Below are positions 17,374 through 25,230 of a stretch of DNA of 64,000 bases, in pieces. Position 1 is the first letter of the stretch. Each line of letters starts with the position of its first letter. The stretch comes from Acidimicrobiaceae bacterium (GTDB taxonomy: Bacteria; Actinomycetota; Acidimicrobiia; Acidimicrobiales; RAAP-2): positions 61,028-125,027 of the forward strand of contig PLZF01000047.1 of NCBI GenBank assembly GCA_003152015.1, written 5' to 3'. The position numbers and the translations under genes are program-made. The notes beneath the pieces were generated by a model. That model saw only the letters and a program-made list of their open reading frames with translations. It ran no database searches and was not told where the DNA came from.

Positions 17374-18834
17374 ATGTCCGCAGGGATTGTGTCGTGGGGG
17401 GTTTATCTGCCCTACTGGCGGCTCGAGCGCACTGCCATCGGCGCGGCGTTCGGCACTGCTACCGCCAAGGGAACCCGGGCAGTTGCCTCCTATGACGAGG
17501 ACACCACCACCCTGGGTGCGGAGGCAGGCCGCCGAGCGCTGGATGTCGCCGGGGTGCCGGTTCCCGAGGATCTCTTCTTCTCCACCCCGGCTCCGGCATA
17601 TCTCGACAAGACCAATGCCACCACGATTCACGCCGCACTGGGCCTTCCGCCGGGTGCCGGCGCCTATGACCTCTGCGGTTCGGTCCGTTCGGCCTGGGCC
17701 ACCATGAGCCTGACCGCCCTCAGCGGTGAGCGGCGTCCGTCCATGGCCGTCATCTCTGATCTGCGTACCGGTCTGCCCGGTGGGGCCGAAGAGAGTCAGG
17801 GAGGGGATGGTGCGGTGGCATTCGTATTCGCTCCCGAGGGTGGTGTGGCCGAGGTGATGGGACATGCATCGGCCACCGACGAATTTCTCGAGCGCTGGCG
17901 GGTTCCGGGCGAGACCGCCTCCCGCCAGTGGGAGGACCGCTTCGGCGAGGAGGTCTACGTACCCGCGGCCCGAGCCGCGTTCACCGATGCGCTACAGAAC
18001 GCGGGTCTGACCATCGACGACGTCGATCATCTGGTGGTGGCCGGCCTGCATGCCCGGGCCGTCGGTTCGTTGCGGAGAGCGCTCGGCGTTCCGTCGGACC
18101 GTGTGGCCCCCGACTATGTGGCGCGCATCGGAAATCTCGGTGCCGCCCAAGCCGGAGTGGGCCTGGCCGATGTGTTGGAACGCGGGTCACCCGGCCAGGT
18201 GGTGGTGGTACTCGAGCTCGCCGACGGCGCGGATGCGGTCGTGTTGCGCACCACGGCCGCCCTGGTTGCGGTACAAGAGGAACGGCGGAAGGCGGGCTCG
18301 ATCGGTGTCGCTGCACTGGTCGACCAGGGTCGCGCCGACCTCCCGTATGCGGTGTTCCTCACCTGGCGGGGACACCTCCGCCGTGAGCCCCCGCGCCGAC
18401 CCGAACCCGAACGGCCCGATGCTCCCGCCATGCGACGGAACGAGGGTTGGAAATTCGGCTTCAGTGCCAGCCGTTGTGTGGCGTGCGGTTTTGTCCACCT
18501 TCCGCCCACCCGGGTCTGCCTGTCGTGCCGGGCCGTCGACCGGATGGAGCCTCTCCGGCTGGCCGATGTGAGGGGCACGGTGGCCACCTACACCGTCGAT
18601 CGGTTGGCGTTCAGTCTTTCTCCTCCCATGGTCGGAGCGGTGATCGACTTCGACGGGGGCGGTCGATACCGGGGAGAGATGACTGACGTCGACCCCGAGG
18701 CGGTGTCCATCGGCACCCGGGTCGAGATGACCTTCCGGCGCCTCTATACCGCCGAAGGGGTACATAATTACTTCTGGAAGGCTCGGCCCCTGTCCGACGG
18801 CGCCGAGACCGGACGAGGACGCCGCGCCAGTTGA
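17374..18834 (+). CDS. HMG-CoA-synthase-like protein fused to a zinc-ribbon/OB-fold (DUF35) domain
   Basis: 486 residues in two parts. Residues 1-340 resemble archaeal-type HMG-CoA synthase: GIVSWGVYLPYWRLER, DEDTTTLGAEAGRRAL, a candidate nucleophile Cys at about 101 (YDLCGSVRSAW), and later VAGLHARAVGS and ARIGNLGAAQAG. Residues 360-470 form a DUF35 domain with zinc ribbon C368-x2-C371-x10-C382-x2-C385 and an OB-fold. DUF35 proteins contribute to CoA binding in thiolase complexes. The SCP-x-type thiolase follows at once. I start at ATG 17374, after AAGGGA. Expected role: Claisen or retro-Claisen chemistry on an acyl-CoA. Confidence 0.85.
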   Translation: MSAGIVSWGVYLPYWRLERTAIGAAFGTATAKGTRAVASYDEDTTTLGAEAGRRALDVAGVPVPEDLFFSTPAPAYLDKTNATTIHAALGLPPGAGAYDLCGSVRSAWATMSLTALSGERRPSMAVISDLRTGLPGGAEESQGGDGAVAFVFAPEGGVAEVMGHASATDEFLERWRVPGETASRQWEDRFGEEVYVPAARAAFTDALQNAGLTIDDVDHLVVAGLHARAVGSLRRALGVPSDRVAPDYVARIGNLGAAQAGVGLADVLERGSPGQVVVVLELADGADAVVLRTTAALVAVQEERRKAGSIGVAALVDQGRADLPYAVFLTWRGHLRREPPRRPEPERPDAPAMRRNEGWKFGFSASRCVACGFVHLPPTRVCLSCRAVDRMEPLRLADVRGTVATYTVDRLAFSLSPPMVGAVIDFDGGGRYRGEMTDVDPEAVSIGTRVEMTFRRLYTAEGVHNYFWKARPLSDGAETGRGRRAS

Positions 18835-18860
18835 CGCGGGTGGAACAGAGAGAGGCTGAC

Positions 18861-20066
18861 ATGGCCAGCAGAGGAATTCGTGACCGGGTGGCGATCGTGG
18901 GAATGGGTTGCACCCCCTTCGGCGAACTCTGGGACAAGAGCGTCGACGACCTCCTCACCGATGCCACCGTCGAGTGTGTGGACTCAGCCGGTATCTCCCT
19001 CGATGACGTCGACGCCTTCTGGTTGGGGACCATGGGATCGGGCCTCTCGGGCCTTACCCTCTCCCGACCCCTCAAGATCGATTACAAACCGGTGACCCAC
19101 GTGGAGAACTTCTGCGCCACCGGCTCGGAGGCATATCGGAATGCCTGTTACGCGGTGGCCTCCGGCGCCTACGACCTGGCCATGGCCGTCGGGATGGAGA
19201 AGCTGAAGGACTCGGGCTATTCCGGACTCACCGGGATCCGACAAGTCGGGGACGGGACCCTCGCCGGGCTGAGTTCACCCGCGGCTTTTTCGTTTCTGGT
19301 GCCGGCGTATGCCCACAAATACGGGGTGGATCCGGACGAGTTGAAGTCGGTGCTCACCCGGATCGCCTGGAAGAACCACCGGAACGGGGCCGTGAACCCC
19401 CGGGCCCAATTCCGCAAGGAGGTCTCCACGGAGAAGATCGCCTCCTCGCCACTGGTGGCGGGCGAGCTCGGCGTGTTCGACTGCAGCGGAGTGAGCGATG
19501 GGGCCGCCGCGGTGGTGGTGTGCCGAGCTGAAGATGCGCACCGATACACCGACACGCCGCTCTACGTCAAGGGACTCAGCCTGGTGGCCGGACCGGCGGC
19601 CGGCATCATCGATCCCGACTACGACTACACCAGTTTCGAAGAGGTGGTCAGGTCCGCCGCCGACGCCTATCACCAGGCCGGGATCACCGATCCCCGGGCC
19701 CAGCTGGCCATGGCTGAAGTCCACGACTGCTTCACCCCGACCGAGTTGGTGCTGATGGAGGACCTCGGTTTCGCCGAGCGGGGCACGGCGTGGAAGGAGG
19801 TGCTGGCCGGGACGTTCGACCGGGACGGGGAGCTTCCCGTCAACCCCGACGGTGGGCTCAAGAGCTTCGGGCACCCGATCGGGGCCTCGGGATTGCGGAT
19901 GCTCTTCGAGTGTTGGCTGCAGCTGAGGAGACAGGCCCCACCCGAACGCCAGATCGCCGGCGTGGGCGAGGGGGGCCGTACGCTCGGTCTCACCCACAAC
20001 CTCGGTGGTGGTCCCGGTGAGTGCGTCAGTTTCGTGGGTGTGGTGGGAAGTCAACTGTCGGACTGA
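18861..20066 (+). CDS. Thiolase (SCP-x / archaeal acetyl-CoA acetyltransferase type)
   Basis: 401 residues. Nucleophile Cys at about 85 (ENFCATGSEA), His at about 288 in HDCF, His at about 338 (GHPIGASG) and a second Cys at about 388 (GGGPGECVSF) give a complete thiolase active site of the SCP-x type. It cleaves 3-ketoacyl-CoA or condenses acyl-CoAs. The ATG at 18861 follows GAGAGG; a TTG overlapping the previous stop is the alternative. Immediate linkage to an HMGCS-DUF35 fusion suggests that the two proteins form one complex. Confidence 0.92.
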   Translation: MASRGIRDRVAIVGMGCTPFGELWDKSVDDLLTDATVECVDSAGISLDDVDAFWLGTMGSGLSGLTLSRPLKIDYKPVTHVENFCATGSEAYRNACYAVASGAYDLAMAVGMEKLKDSGYSGLTGIRQVGDGTLAGLSSPAAFSFLVPAYAHKYGVDPDELKSVLTRIAWKNHRNGAVNPRAQFRKEVSTEKIASSPLVAGELGVFDCSGVSDGAAAVVVCRAEDAHRYTDTPLYVKGLSLVAGPAAGIIDPDYDYTSFEEVVRSAADAYHQAGITDPRAQLAMAEVHDCFTPTELVLMEDLGFAERGTAWKEVLAGTFDRDGELPVNPDGGLKSFGHPIGASGLRMLFECWLQLRRQAPPERQIAGVGEGGRTLGLTHNLGGGPGECVSFVGVVGSQLSD

Positions 20067-20147
20067 GAGCCTGAGTGCGATTGCCCGGCAGGCCTTGGTT
20101 ACCATGGCCCGGTTCGGTCTTCGGTTCGTGGCGGAAAGGGGGGTCAG

Positions 20148-21371
20148 ATGGGGCATGGTGGAGGTGTCGATCCTTTTGCCGAGGACGAGGACCAGACGGC
20201 TCTCCGCCAACTGGCCCGTGAGGTGGCGGCCCGGGAGATAGCCCCGCGGGCCGCGCATCACGACGAGACAGGCGAGTTGCCGCGCCAGGCCATCAAGGCG
20301 TTGGCCGATGCCGACCTCTTTCGGGTGACGATCGGCGAACAATGGGGCGGCCTGGGCATGGGCGACGTGGAGGCGGCCATCGTGCTGGAGGAGATCGCCC
20401 GCCACGACGTGTCGTCAGCCATCTGTTGTCAGCTGGCGTACAACGGTCCGGCGAGGGGAATCGAGCATCTGGGTAACCAGGGCCTGAAAGACCGGTGGCT
20501 ACCCGCGGTGGCCGACGGCGACGCCATCATCAGCATCGGGATCACCGAACCCGATGCCGGCTCCGCCGTGCAGTCCATGCGCACCGCGTTGACCGAGGAC
20601 GGCCAGGGTCGGTGGCGGCTCAACGGTTACAAGAACTACTCGACACTCGGGCATGGGGCGGCCGCCGTGCTGGTCTGGTGCCGATGGCCGGGAGGTGACG
20701 GGGCCCGGGGGATCGGAGCCGTGGTGGTGCCGACCGACCGGCAGGGGGTGGAGCTGACCGGCCGGCATCGGGGAATGGGTATCCACGCCGCCACTGAATC
20801 GGAAATGGCCTTCGACGGGGTACTGATCACCGAGGAAGATGTACTGGTAGCCGGTGACCCGAGTTCCTCCGAGCCGTTCAAGCTCTTGTTGTCACATCTC
20901 AATCATGAGCGCTGCGGCAACGCCGCCATGTGCGTGGGGGCCGCCCAGGGTGCTCTCGAACGCTCGGTTGACTATATGAACGATCGCATCGTCGGAGGGC
21001 GGCCGATCGCCGAGCTGCAGGGTCTGCAGTGGAAGCTGGCCGACATGGCGGTGGCTCTCGAGGGTGCGCGTTTGCTGTTGGCTCGAGCAGTACGCCTGGC
21101 CGGACCGGGGGGTACGCCACCGCCGATGGAGACGGCCATGGCCAAGGCTGCCGCCAACCTGGCGGCCAAGTACGTCTGCGACGAGGCCATCCAGATTCAC
21201 GGTGGGTACGGCTACAGCCGCGAGTATCCGCTGGAGCGGGCCTATCGGGATATCCGGGGACTGTGCATCGGGGCCGGCACTGTCGAGGCACAGCGCAATT
21301 TCATCGGATCGAGCATGGTTCGGGGCCGGACCACCGTCTCCGCCGGCTGGCGGACCCCGGCGCCGGGATGA
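20148..21371 (+). CDS. Acyl-CoA dehydrogenase
   Basis: 407 residues. It shows TEPDAGSAVQSMRT (flavin/acyl contact), NGYKNYSTLG, and the C-terminal IQIHGGYGYSREYPLERAYR. The usual C-terminal YEGT base is replaced by IGAGTVEAQRN, so the catalytic Glu would have to sit elsewhere, as in the isovaleryl/long-chain subtypes. The ATG has a strong ribosome binding site (AAAGGGGGG). It oxidises an acyl-CoA and stands between the thiolase and a keto-acid dehydrogenase E1, consistent with degradation of a branched acid. Confidence 0.9.
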   Translation: MGHGGGVDPFAEDEDQTALRQLAREVAAREIAPRAAHHDETGELPRQAIKALADADLFRVTIGEQWGGLGMGDVEAAIVLEEIARHDVSSAICCQLAYNGPARGIEHLGNQGLKDRWLPAVADGDAIISIGITEPDAGSAVQSMRTALTEDGQGRWRLNGYKNYSTLGHGAAAVLVWCRWPGGDGARGIGAVVVPTDRQGVELTGRHRGMGIHAATESEMAFDGVLITEEDVLVAGDPSSSEPFKLLLSHLNHERCGNAAMCVGAAQGALERSVDYMNDRIVGGRPIAELQGLQWKLADMAVALEGARLLLARAVRLAGPGGTPPPMETAMAKAAANLAAKYVCDEAIQIHGGYGYSREYPLERAYRDIRGLCIGAGTVEAQRNFIGSSMVRGRTTVSAGWRTPAPG

Positions 21372-21426
21372 CGACGCCGGGCTGGTCCGCTCCGGACCGA
21401 TCAATGATGGACGAGGGGGGACTGGG

Positions 21427-22452
21427 ATGACCGTGTCCACAACGCAGCCCGTTGGGTCCGGCGGCGCCACTGATGGCCTCACCGACGACGCTGCGCTGCG
21501 CATCTTCCGCACCGTGACCACCATTCGTTCCACCGAGGACCGGATCATCAGGGGATTGAGTTCGGGGGAGCTCCGGATGACGTACTACACGGTCAGGGGC
21601 CAGGAGGTGATCCCGGCGGCCATCTGCGAGCACCTGCGGCGCGACGACTACATGGTCACGACCTACCGCGGGATGCACGACTGCATCGCCAAGGGGATTC
21701 CTCTGGACGAACTGGTGGCGGAGATGTGCGGAAAGGTAACCGGCACCTCCAAGGGGAAGGGCGGGCCCATGCACCTCTCCGACCCGCAGTCGGGCCTGAT
21801 GGTCACCACCGGGGTGGTGGGCGGCGGACTTCCCATCGCGGTCGGCCTGGCTCTGTCGAGCAAACTCCGCGGCACCGATCAGGTCACCGTGGTGAACTTC
21901 GGTGACGGAGCCACCAGCATCGGTGCCACCCATGAGGCGTGCAACCTGGCCGCGCTCTGGGAGGTCCCCGTTGTCTTCGTGTGCCAGAACAACCAGTACG
22001 GTGAGCACACCAAGTTCGCCGACTACACCCGGTCGCCGAGCCTGGCCGAACGATTTCGCGGCTACGGGATGGAGGCCCGGACGGTGGACGGGAACAGCGT
22101 CCCCGCCATGCACGAGGCGGCCGCGGAGGCCATCGGGCGGGCACGGTCCGGCTCTGGCCCGGTCTTCTTGGAGTGCCTGACCTACCGACTGGGCGGCCAT
22201 TCCTTCGGAGCCACCACCGAGTACATGGACCCCGAGGAGTTGTCGCAGGCAGAGGCGAACGAGCCGGTCGGCCGGTACCGCCGATGGCTGGTGGACCAGC
22301 GGGGGATCGGTGAGGACGTGCTTGCCGACATCGAAGCATCTGTCGTGTCGAACGTCGAGGCGGCGGTCGGGGCGGCGAAGGCCAGCCCACCTCCGGGGCC
22401 CGATGAACTGTTGACCGATGTGTTCTCGAACGTGGAGGCGCTCCCGCGATGA
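21427..22452 (+). CDS. Thiamine-diphosphate dehydrogenase E1 component, alpha subunit
   Basis: 341 residues. It carries the ThDP-binding motif starting GDGATS (about 159) and ending in the NN of CQNNQYGEH, plus the SKGKGGPMHLSD segment found in pyruvate/acetoin/branched-chain dehydrogenase E1 alpha subunits. It decarboxylates a 2-keto acid or acetoin-like diketone and, with E1 beta, reductively acylates a lipoyl group. The beta gene overlaps by 4 bases. Acetoin versus branched-chain specificity cannot be assigned from sequence alone. The true start is the ATG at 21427; the upstream frame belongs to the acyl-CoA dehydrogenase shadow. Confidence 0.9.
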   Translation: MTVSTTQPVGSGGATDGLTDDAALRIFRTVTTIRSTEDRIIRGLSSGELRMTYYTVRGQEVIPAAICEHLRRDDYMVTTYRGMHDCIAKGIPLDELVAEMCGKVTGTSKGKGGPMHLSDPQSGLMVTTGVVGGGLPIAVGLALSSKLRGTDQVTVVNFGDGATSIGATHEACNLAALWEVPVVFVCQNNQYGEHTKFADYTRSPSLAERFRGYGMEARTVDGNSVPAMHEAAAEAIGRARSGSGPVFLECLTYRLGGHSFGATTEYMDPEELSQAEANEPVGRYRRWLVDQRGIGEDVLADIEASVVSNVEAAVGAAKASPPPGPDELLTDVFSNVEALPR

Positions 22453-23435
22453 CGACGGATGACCCTATCCACACCCTGTCCGAAGCCGTGAACCAGGCGA
22501 TGGACATCGCCATGGCCGAGGACCCCGATGTCTTTGCCCTCGGTGAGGACATCGAAGACCCCATTGGTGGCGTCATGAAGGGGACCAAGGGCCTCTCGAC
22601 GAAGTACGGACGGGAGCGGGTACGCAACACCCCGATCTCCGAGCAGGCCATCGTGGGGGCCGCCATCGGCGCGTCACTGGTGGGGATGCGCCCGATCGCC
22701 GAGGTGATGCTGATGGACTTCTTCGCGGTGGCCATGGACCAGGTGGCGAACCACGCGGCCAAGCTCCGGTACATGTCGGGTGGGCGGACCAACGTCCCCA
22801 TCACCATCCGCACGTCTGTCGGGGGCGGCCGCCAATTCGGGGCGCAGCACTCCCAGTCGCTCGAGGCCTGGATGATGCACATCCCCGGCCTGAAGGTCGC
22901 GGTTCCGAGCACGCCCCACGATGCCAAGGGCCTGTTGTACTCGTGCATCTTCGATGATGACCCCTGCATCTTCATGGAGACCATGTCGTTGTTGTTCACC
23001 CGCGGGCCGGTGCCACCAGGCCGGTTCGAGATCCCCCTCGGCGTCGCCGACGTGAAGCGGGCCGGTGACGACGTCACGGTGGTCACCTGGGGGTGGCAGG
23101 TGCCCGAGGCCCTGGCCGCGGCCGAGACACTGGCCGACGAGGGCATCAGCGTGGAGGTGGTCGACCTCCGGACCCTGGTGCCACTGGACCGGGATGCCAT
23201 CCTCCGCAGTGTGGAGAAGACGACCCGGGCGGTGGTGGTGCATGCCGCCACCCAGTTCGCCGGCCCCGGGGCAGAGATCGCCTCGCTGGTGGGACACGAG
23301 CTCTTCGGCCGGCTTTCGGCTCCGGTCGAACGCCTGGGCGCCGCCTACTCCCCGGTGCCTTACGCCGCCGAGCTGGAGTCGTTGCACTATCCCGAGCGGA
23401 AGCGGATCGCCGCCGCCATCCGGGCCATGGCCTGA
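22449..23435 (+). CDS. Thiamine-diphosphate dehydrogenase E1 component, beta subunit
   Basis: 328 residues, coupled to E1 alpha by an ATGA overlap. It has the transketolase-like N-terminal part (LGEDIEDPIGGVMKGTKGL, then NTPISEQAIVGAAIG with the conserved Glu) and the C-terminal transketolase domain (DLRTLVPLDRDAI). It completes the alpha2beta2 E1 enzyme. A lone lipoyl-domain gene follows 25 bases later, but no E2 acyltransferase core or E3 gene occurs in this window. Confidence 0.92.
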   Translation: MTTDDPIHTLSEAVNQAMDIAMAEDPDVFALGEDIEDPIGGVMKGTKGLSTKYGRERVRNTPISEQAIVGAAIGASLVGMRPIAEVMLMDFFAVAMDQVANHAAKLRYMSGGRTNVPITIRTSVGGGRQFGAQHSQSLEAWMMHIPGLKVAVPSTPHDAKGLLYSCIFDDDPCIFMETMSLLFTRGPVPPGRFEIPLGVADVKRAGDDVTVVTWGWQVPEALAAAETLADEGISVEVVDLRTLVPLDRDAILRSVEKTTRAVVVHAATQFAGPGAEIASLVGHELFGRLSAPVERLGAAYSPVPYAAELESLHYPERKRIAAAIRAMA

Positions 23436-23460
23436 CTTGAACGATACCGGCGACTCTTCC

Positions 23461-23706
23461 ATGCCAGAGAAGAATCGGACCCCGATCAAGATCCCTCAGG
23501 CCGGTGTGGCCATCACCGAGGGCACCATCATCGAGTGGCTGGCAGCCGAAGGCGATCAGGTCGCCTCGGGACAGCCGCTGTACCGGCTCGAGACCGAGAA
23601 GGTGGAGATCGAAGTGGAGTGCCCGGCGTCGGGCACCGTCCACCTCATCGGCCAGATCGGACAGCCCTATCCGGTTGGCGAGGATATCGGCTTCATCGAT
23701 CCCTGA
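23461..23706 (+). CDS. Stand-alone lipoyl (biotinyl/lipoyl attachment) domain protein
   Basis: 81 residues. It consists only of the hammerhead lipoyl domain: IKIPQAGVAITEGTIIEWLA, then TEKVEIEV with the attachment Lys at about 47, and the closing GTVHLIGQIGQPYPVGEDIG. No peripheral-subunit-binding or acyltransferase domain follows. It is the presumed acyl acceptor for the E1 encoded just upstream. ATG 23461 is used; an in-frame TTG at 23437 would add eight residues. Biotin attachment is less likely since the usual AMKM is absent. Confidence 0.85.
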   Translation: MPEKNRTPIKIPQAGVAITEGTIIEWLAAEGDQVASGQPLYRLETEKVEIEVECPASGTVHLIGQIGQPYPVGEDIGFIDP

Positions 23707-23798
23707 GAAGCGATCGGCAAAGTACCCTGTTGGCTCGCCGTCAAGGTGGCCGCGGAGAACGGGGCAAACCCGTCTTGCGCTTTATCAAGGGGAGTGGC

Positions 23799-24650
23799 AT
23801 GGAGAGCACGGAACTCGAGACGATCATCTACGAGAAGGACGGCGCGATCGCTCGCATCGTGTTGAACATGCCGGAGAAGGCGAACATCCAATCCGCCCAG
23901 CAGGTGTGGGACTTCGAGGACTGCCTGACGTGGGCCGATCGCGACGAGGAGGTGAAGGTCCTCATCGTGAAGGCGAACGGCAAGGGGTTCTGCGCCGGCC
24001 ACGCCATCGTGAGCCACGAAGAGATGGCCGACGTCTACCCCACCACCGGCCCGACTCCGGAACGGACCTGGAAGAAGCACAACTACGACCTCTTCCTCTG
24101 GCCGCCGCTGAGACTGTGGGAGTTCTCCAAGGCGACCATCGCCCAGGTCCACGGCTACTGCCTCGGGGGCGGCACCATCTATAGCCACATGTGTGATCTC
24201 ACCATCGCCTCGGACGACGCATATTTTCAGATGCCGCTGGCTCAGGGGTTCGGGTTGCCCGGCGCCCAGACCCTGGTCGAACCCTGGTCTCTGATGAACT
24301 GGAAGCGGGCCTACGAGTACCTGTACCTGGCGCCGACCCTGTCGGCGGAGCAAGCCCGCGAATGGGGATTGGTCAATCGGGTGGTTCCGCGAGCCGAACT
24401 CGAGGCGAATGTCGAGGAGACGGCCAGGACTATCGCCCAGATGCCGCTGACCACCATCATGACGGTGAAGGCCGGAGTGAAGCGGGCCTGGGAGACGATG
24501 GGCATGCGGGTCCATCTCCAGAGCACTGCCGACTTCACCTCGATCGCCAGTTCGGCCACCGACGTTCGCGAGTTCATGGCCCAAAAGAGTGGGCAGCGGC
24601 CGCGCCAGGTGGCCGAGAATCAGTCAGAGGCGGCCCGCCAGGCGGACTGA
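23799..24650 (+). CDS. Crotonase-family protein, long variant
   Basis: 283 residues. The first oxyanion-hole segment is ANGKGFCAGHAIVS, the second GYCLGGGTIYSHMCDLTIA, followed by QGFGLPGAQTLVEPW in place of IPGAGGT. Like the gene at 14867 it has an insertion (about 75-110, rich in Trp/Tyr/Phe) between the two motifs, so it belongs to the same atypical subgroup. The ATG at 23799 follows AAGGGGAG. As last gene of the E1/lipoyl run it probably hydrates or isomerises the enoyl-CoA made by the dehydrogenase at 20148. That link is inference. Confidence 0.86.
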   Translation: MESTELETIIYEKDGAIARIVLNMPEKANIQSAQQVWDFEDCLTWADRDEEVKVLIVKANGKGFCAGHAIVSHEEMADVYPTTGPTPERTWKKHNYDLFLWPPLRLWEFSKATIAQVHGYCLGGGTIYSHMCDLTIASDDAYFQMPLAQGFGLPGAQTLVEPWSLMNWKRAYEYLYLAPTLSAEQAREWGLVNRVVPRAELEANVEETARTIAQMPLTTIMTVKAGVKRAWETMGMRVHLQSTADFTSIASSATDVREFMAQKSGQRPRQVAENQSEAARQAD

Positions 24651-24670
24651 CCCTGGGGCTCGTTCGAAGC

Positions 24671-25066
24671 TCACCCGTCCTTGGTGAACGTGCGCGTCAC
24701 AAACCGCCAGCTTCCGTCGACCTTGACCAGGGTGTCGGCATACTTGCCCGAGTGGGTGACCTCCTGACGGGGAGGGTCACCGACCAGGGCATAGAGCTGT
24801 ACGTACGCCTGCACGGTCGCCTGGTCGCCTTCGCCCTCGATCACCAGGTTGGAGACCACGTGGCGGGGTGCCCGTACCGAGTTGGGAAACCCCAGGGCGA
24901 ACTCTTCGAGCGCGGGGCGTCCTTCGAGGACCAGCCCACCGGCGTCGAACACGCCGTCGTCGACGAACGTTTCGGCCAACGCGGCTCCGTCGCCGCTGTC
25001 CATGGCGTGGCTGTAGCGGGCCACCAGTTGCCGGACGGCCAGCTGGTCGTCGGTCGTCAATCCCAT
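24671..25066 (-). CDS. SnoaL-like / NTF2-fold protein
   Basis: 131 residues. The start (DDQLAVRQLVARYSHAMDSGD) and the middle (TFVDDGVFDAGG) are typical of the SnoaL_4/NTF2-like fold shared by scytalone dehydratase, ketosteroid isomerase and dioxygenase beta subunits. The ATG has a clean ribosome binding site (GGAGGGGG). Such proteins bind small hydrophobic ligands. Placement opposite a KstD-like flavoprotein and near a Rieske oxygenase would fit an isomerase or dehydratase. The catalytic residues cannot be assigned. It converges on the crotonase 20 bases away. Confidence 0.85.
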   Translation of the reverse strand: MGLTTDDQLAVRQLVARYSHAMDSGDGAALAETFVDDGVFDAGGLVLEGRPALEEFALGFPNSVRAPRHVVSNLVIEGEGDQATVQAYVQLYALVGDPPRQEVTHSGKYADTLVKVDGSWRFVTRTFTKDG

Positions 25067-25174
25067 GTCCCCCTCCGTTCCCCGGCTGCACGCCAGTGTG
25101 ATCCCGCCTCGAACCCGATGATTGATCGCCGGTGCCGACATCGGTCCAGAGGTCCTGAGGTTCGGTCGCGATGC

Positions 25175-25180
25175 TATAAC
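25175..25180 (+). promoter_or_regulatory. Candidate -10 box (TATAAC)
   Basis: An AT-rich hexamer in an otherwise GC-rich divergent gap, about 50 bases before the flavoprotein ATG at 25231. No convincing -35 box is seen 17 bases upstream. Confidence 0.35.
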
Positions 25181-25230
25181 TGTCGCCAATCGGAAGAGCA
25201 GATCGTCTGGGTCTCGGGAGGGCGTCGACA

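Noticed and set aside
20081..20105. TTGCCC and TACCAT as a promoter for the acyl-CoA dehydrogenase
   Set aside because: The spacer is only 13 bases, too short for a standard promoter.
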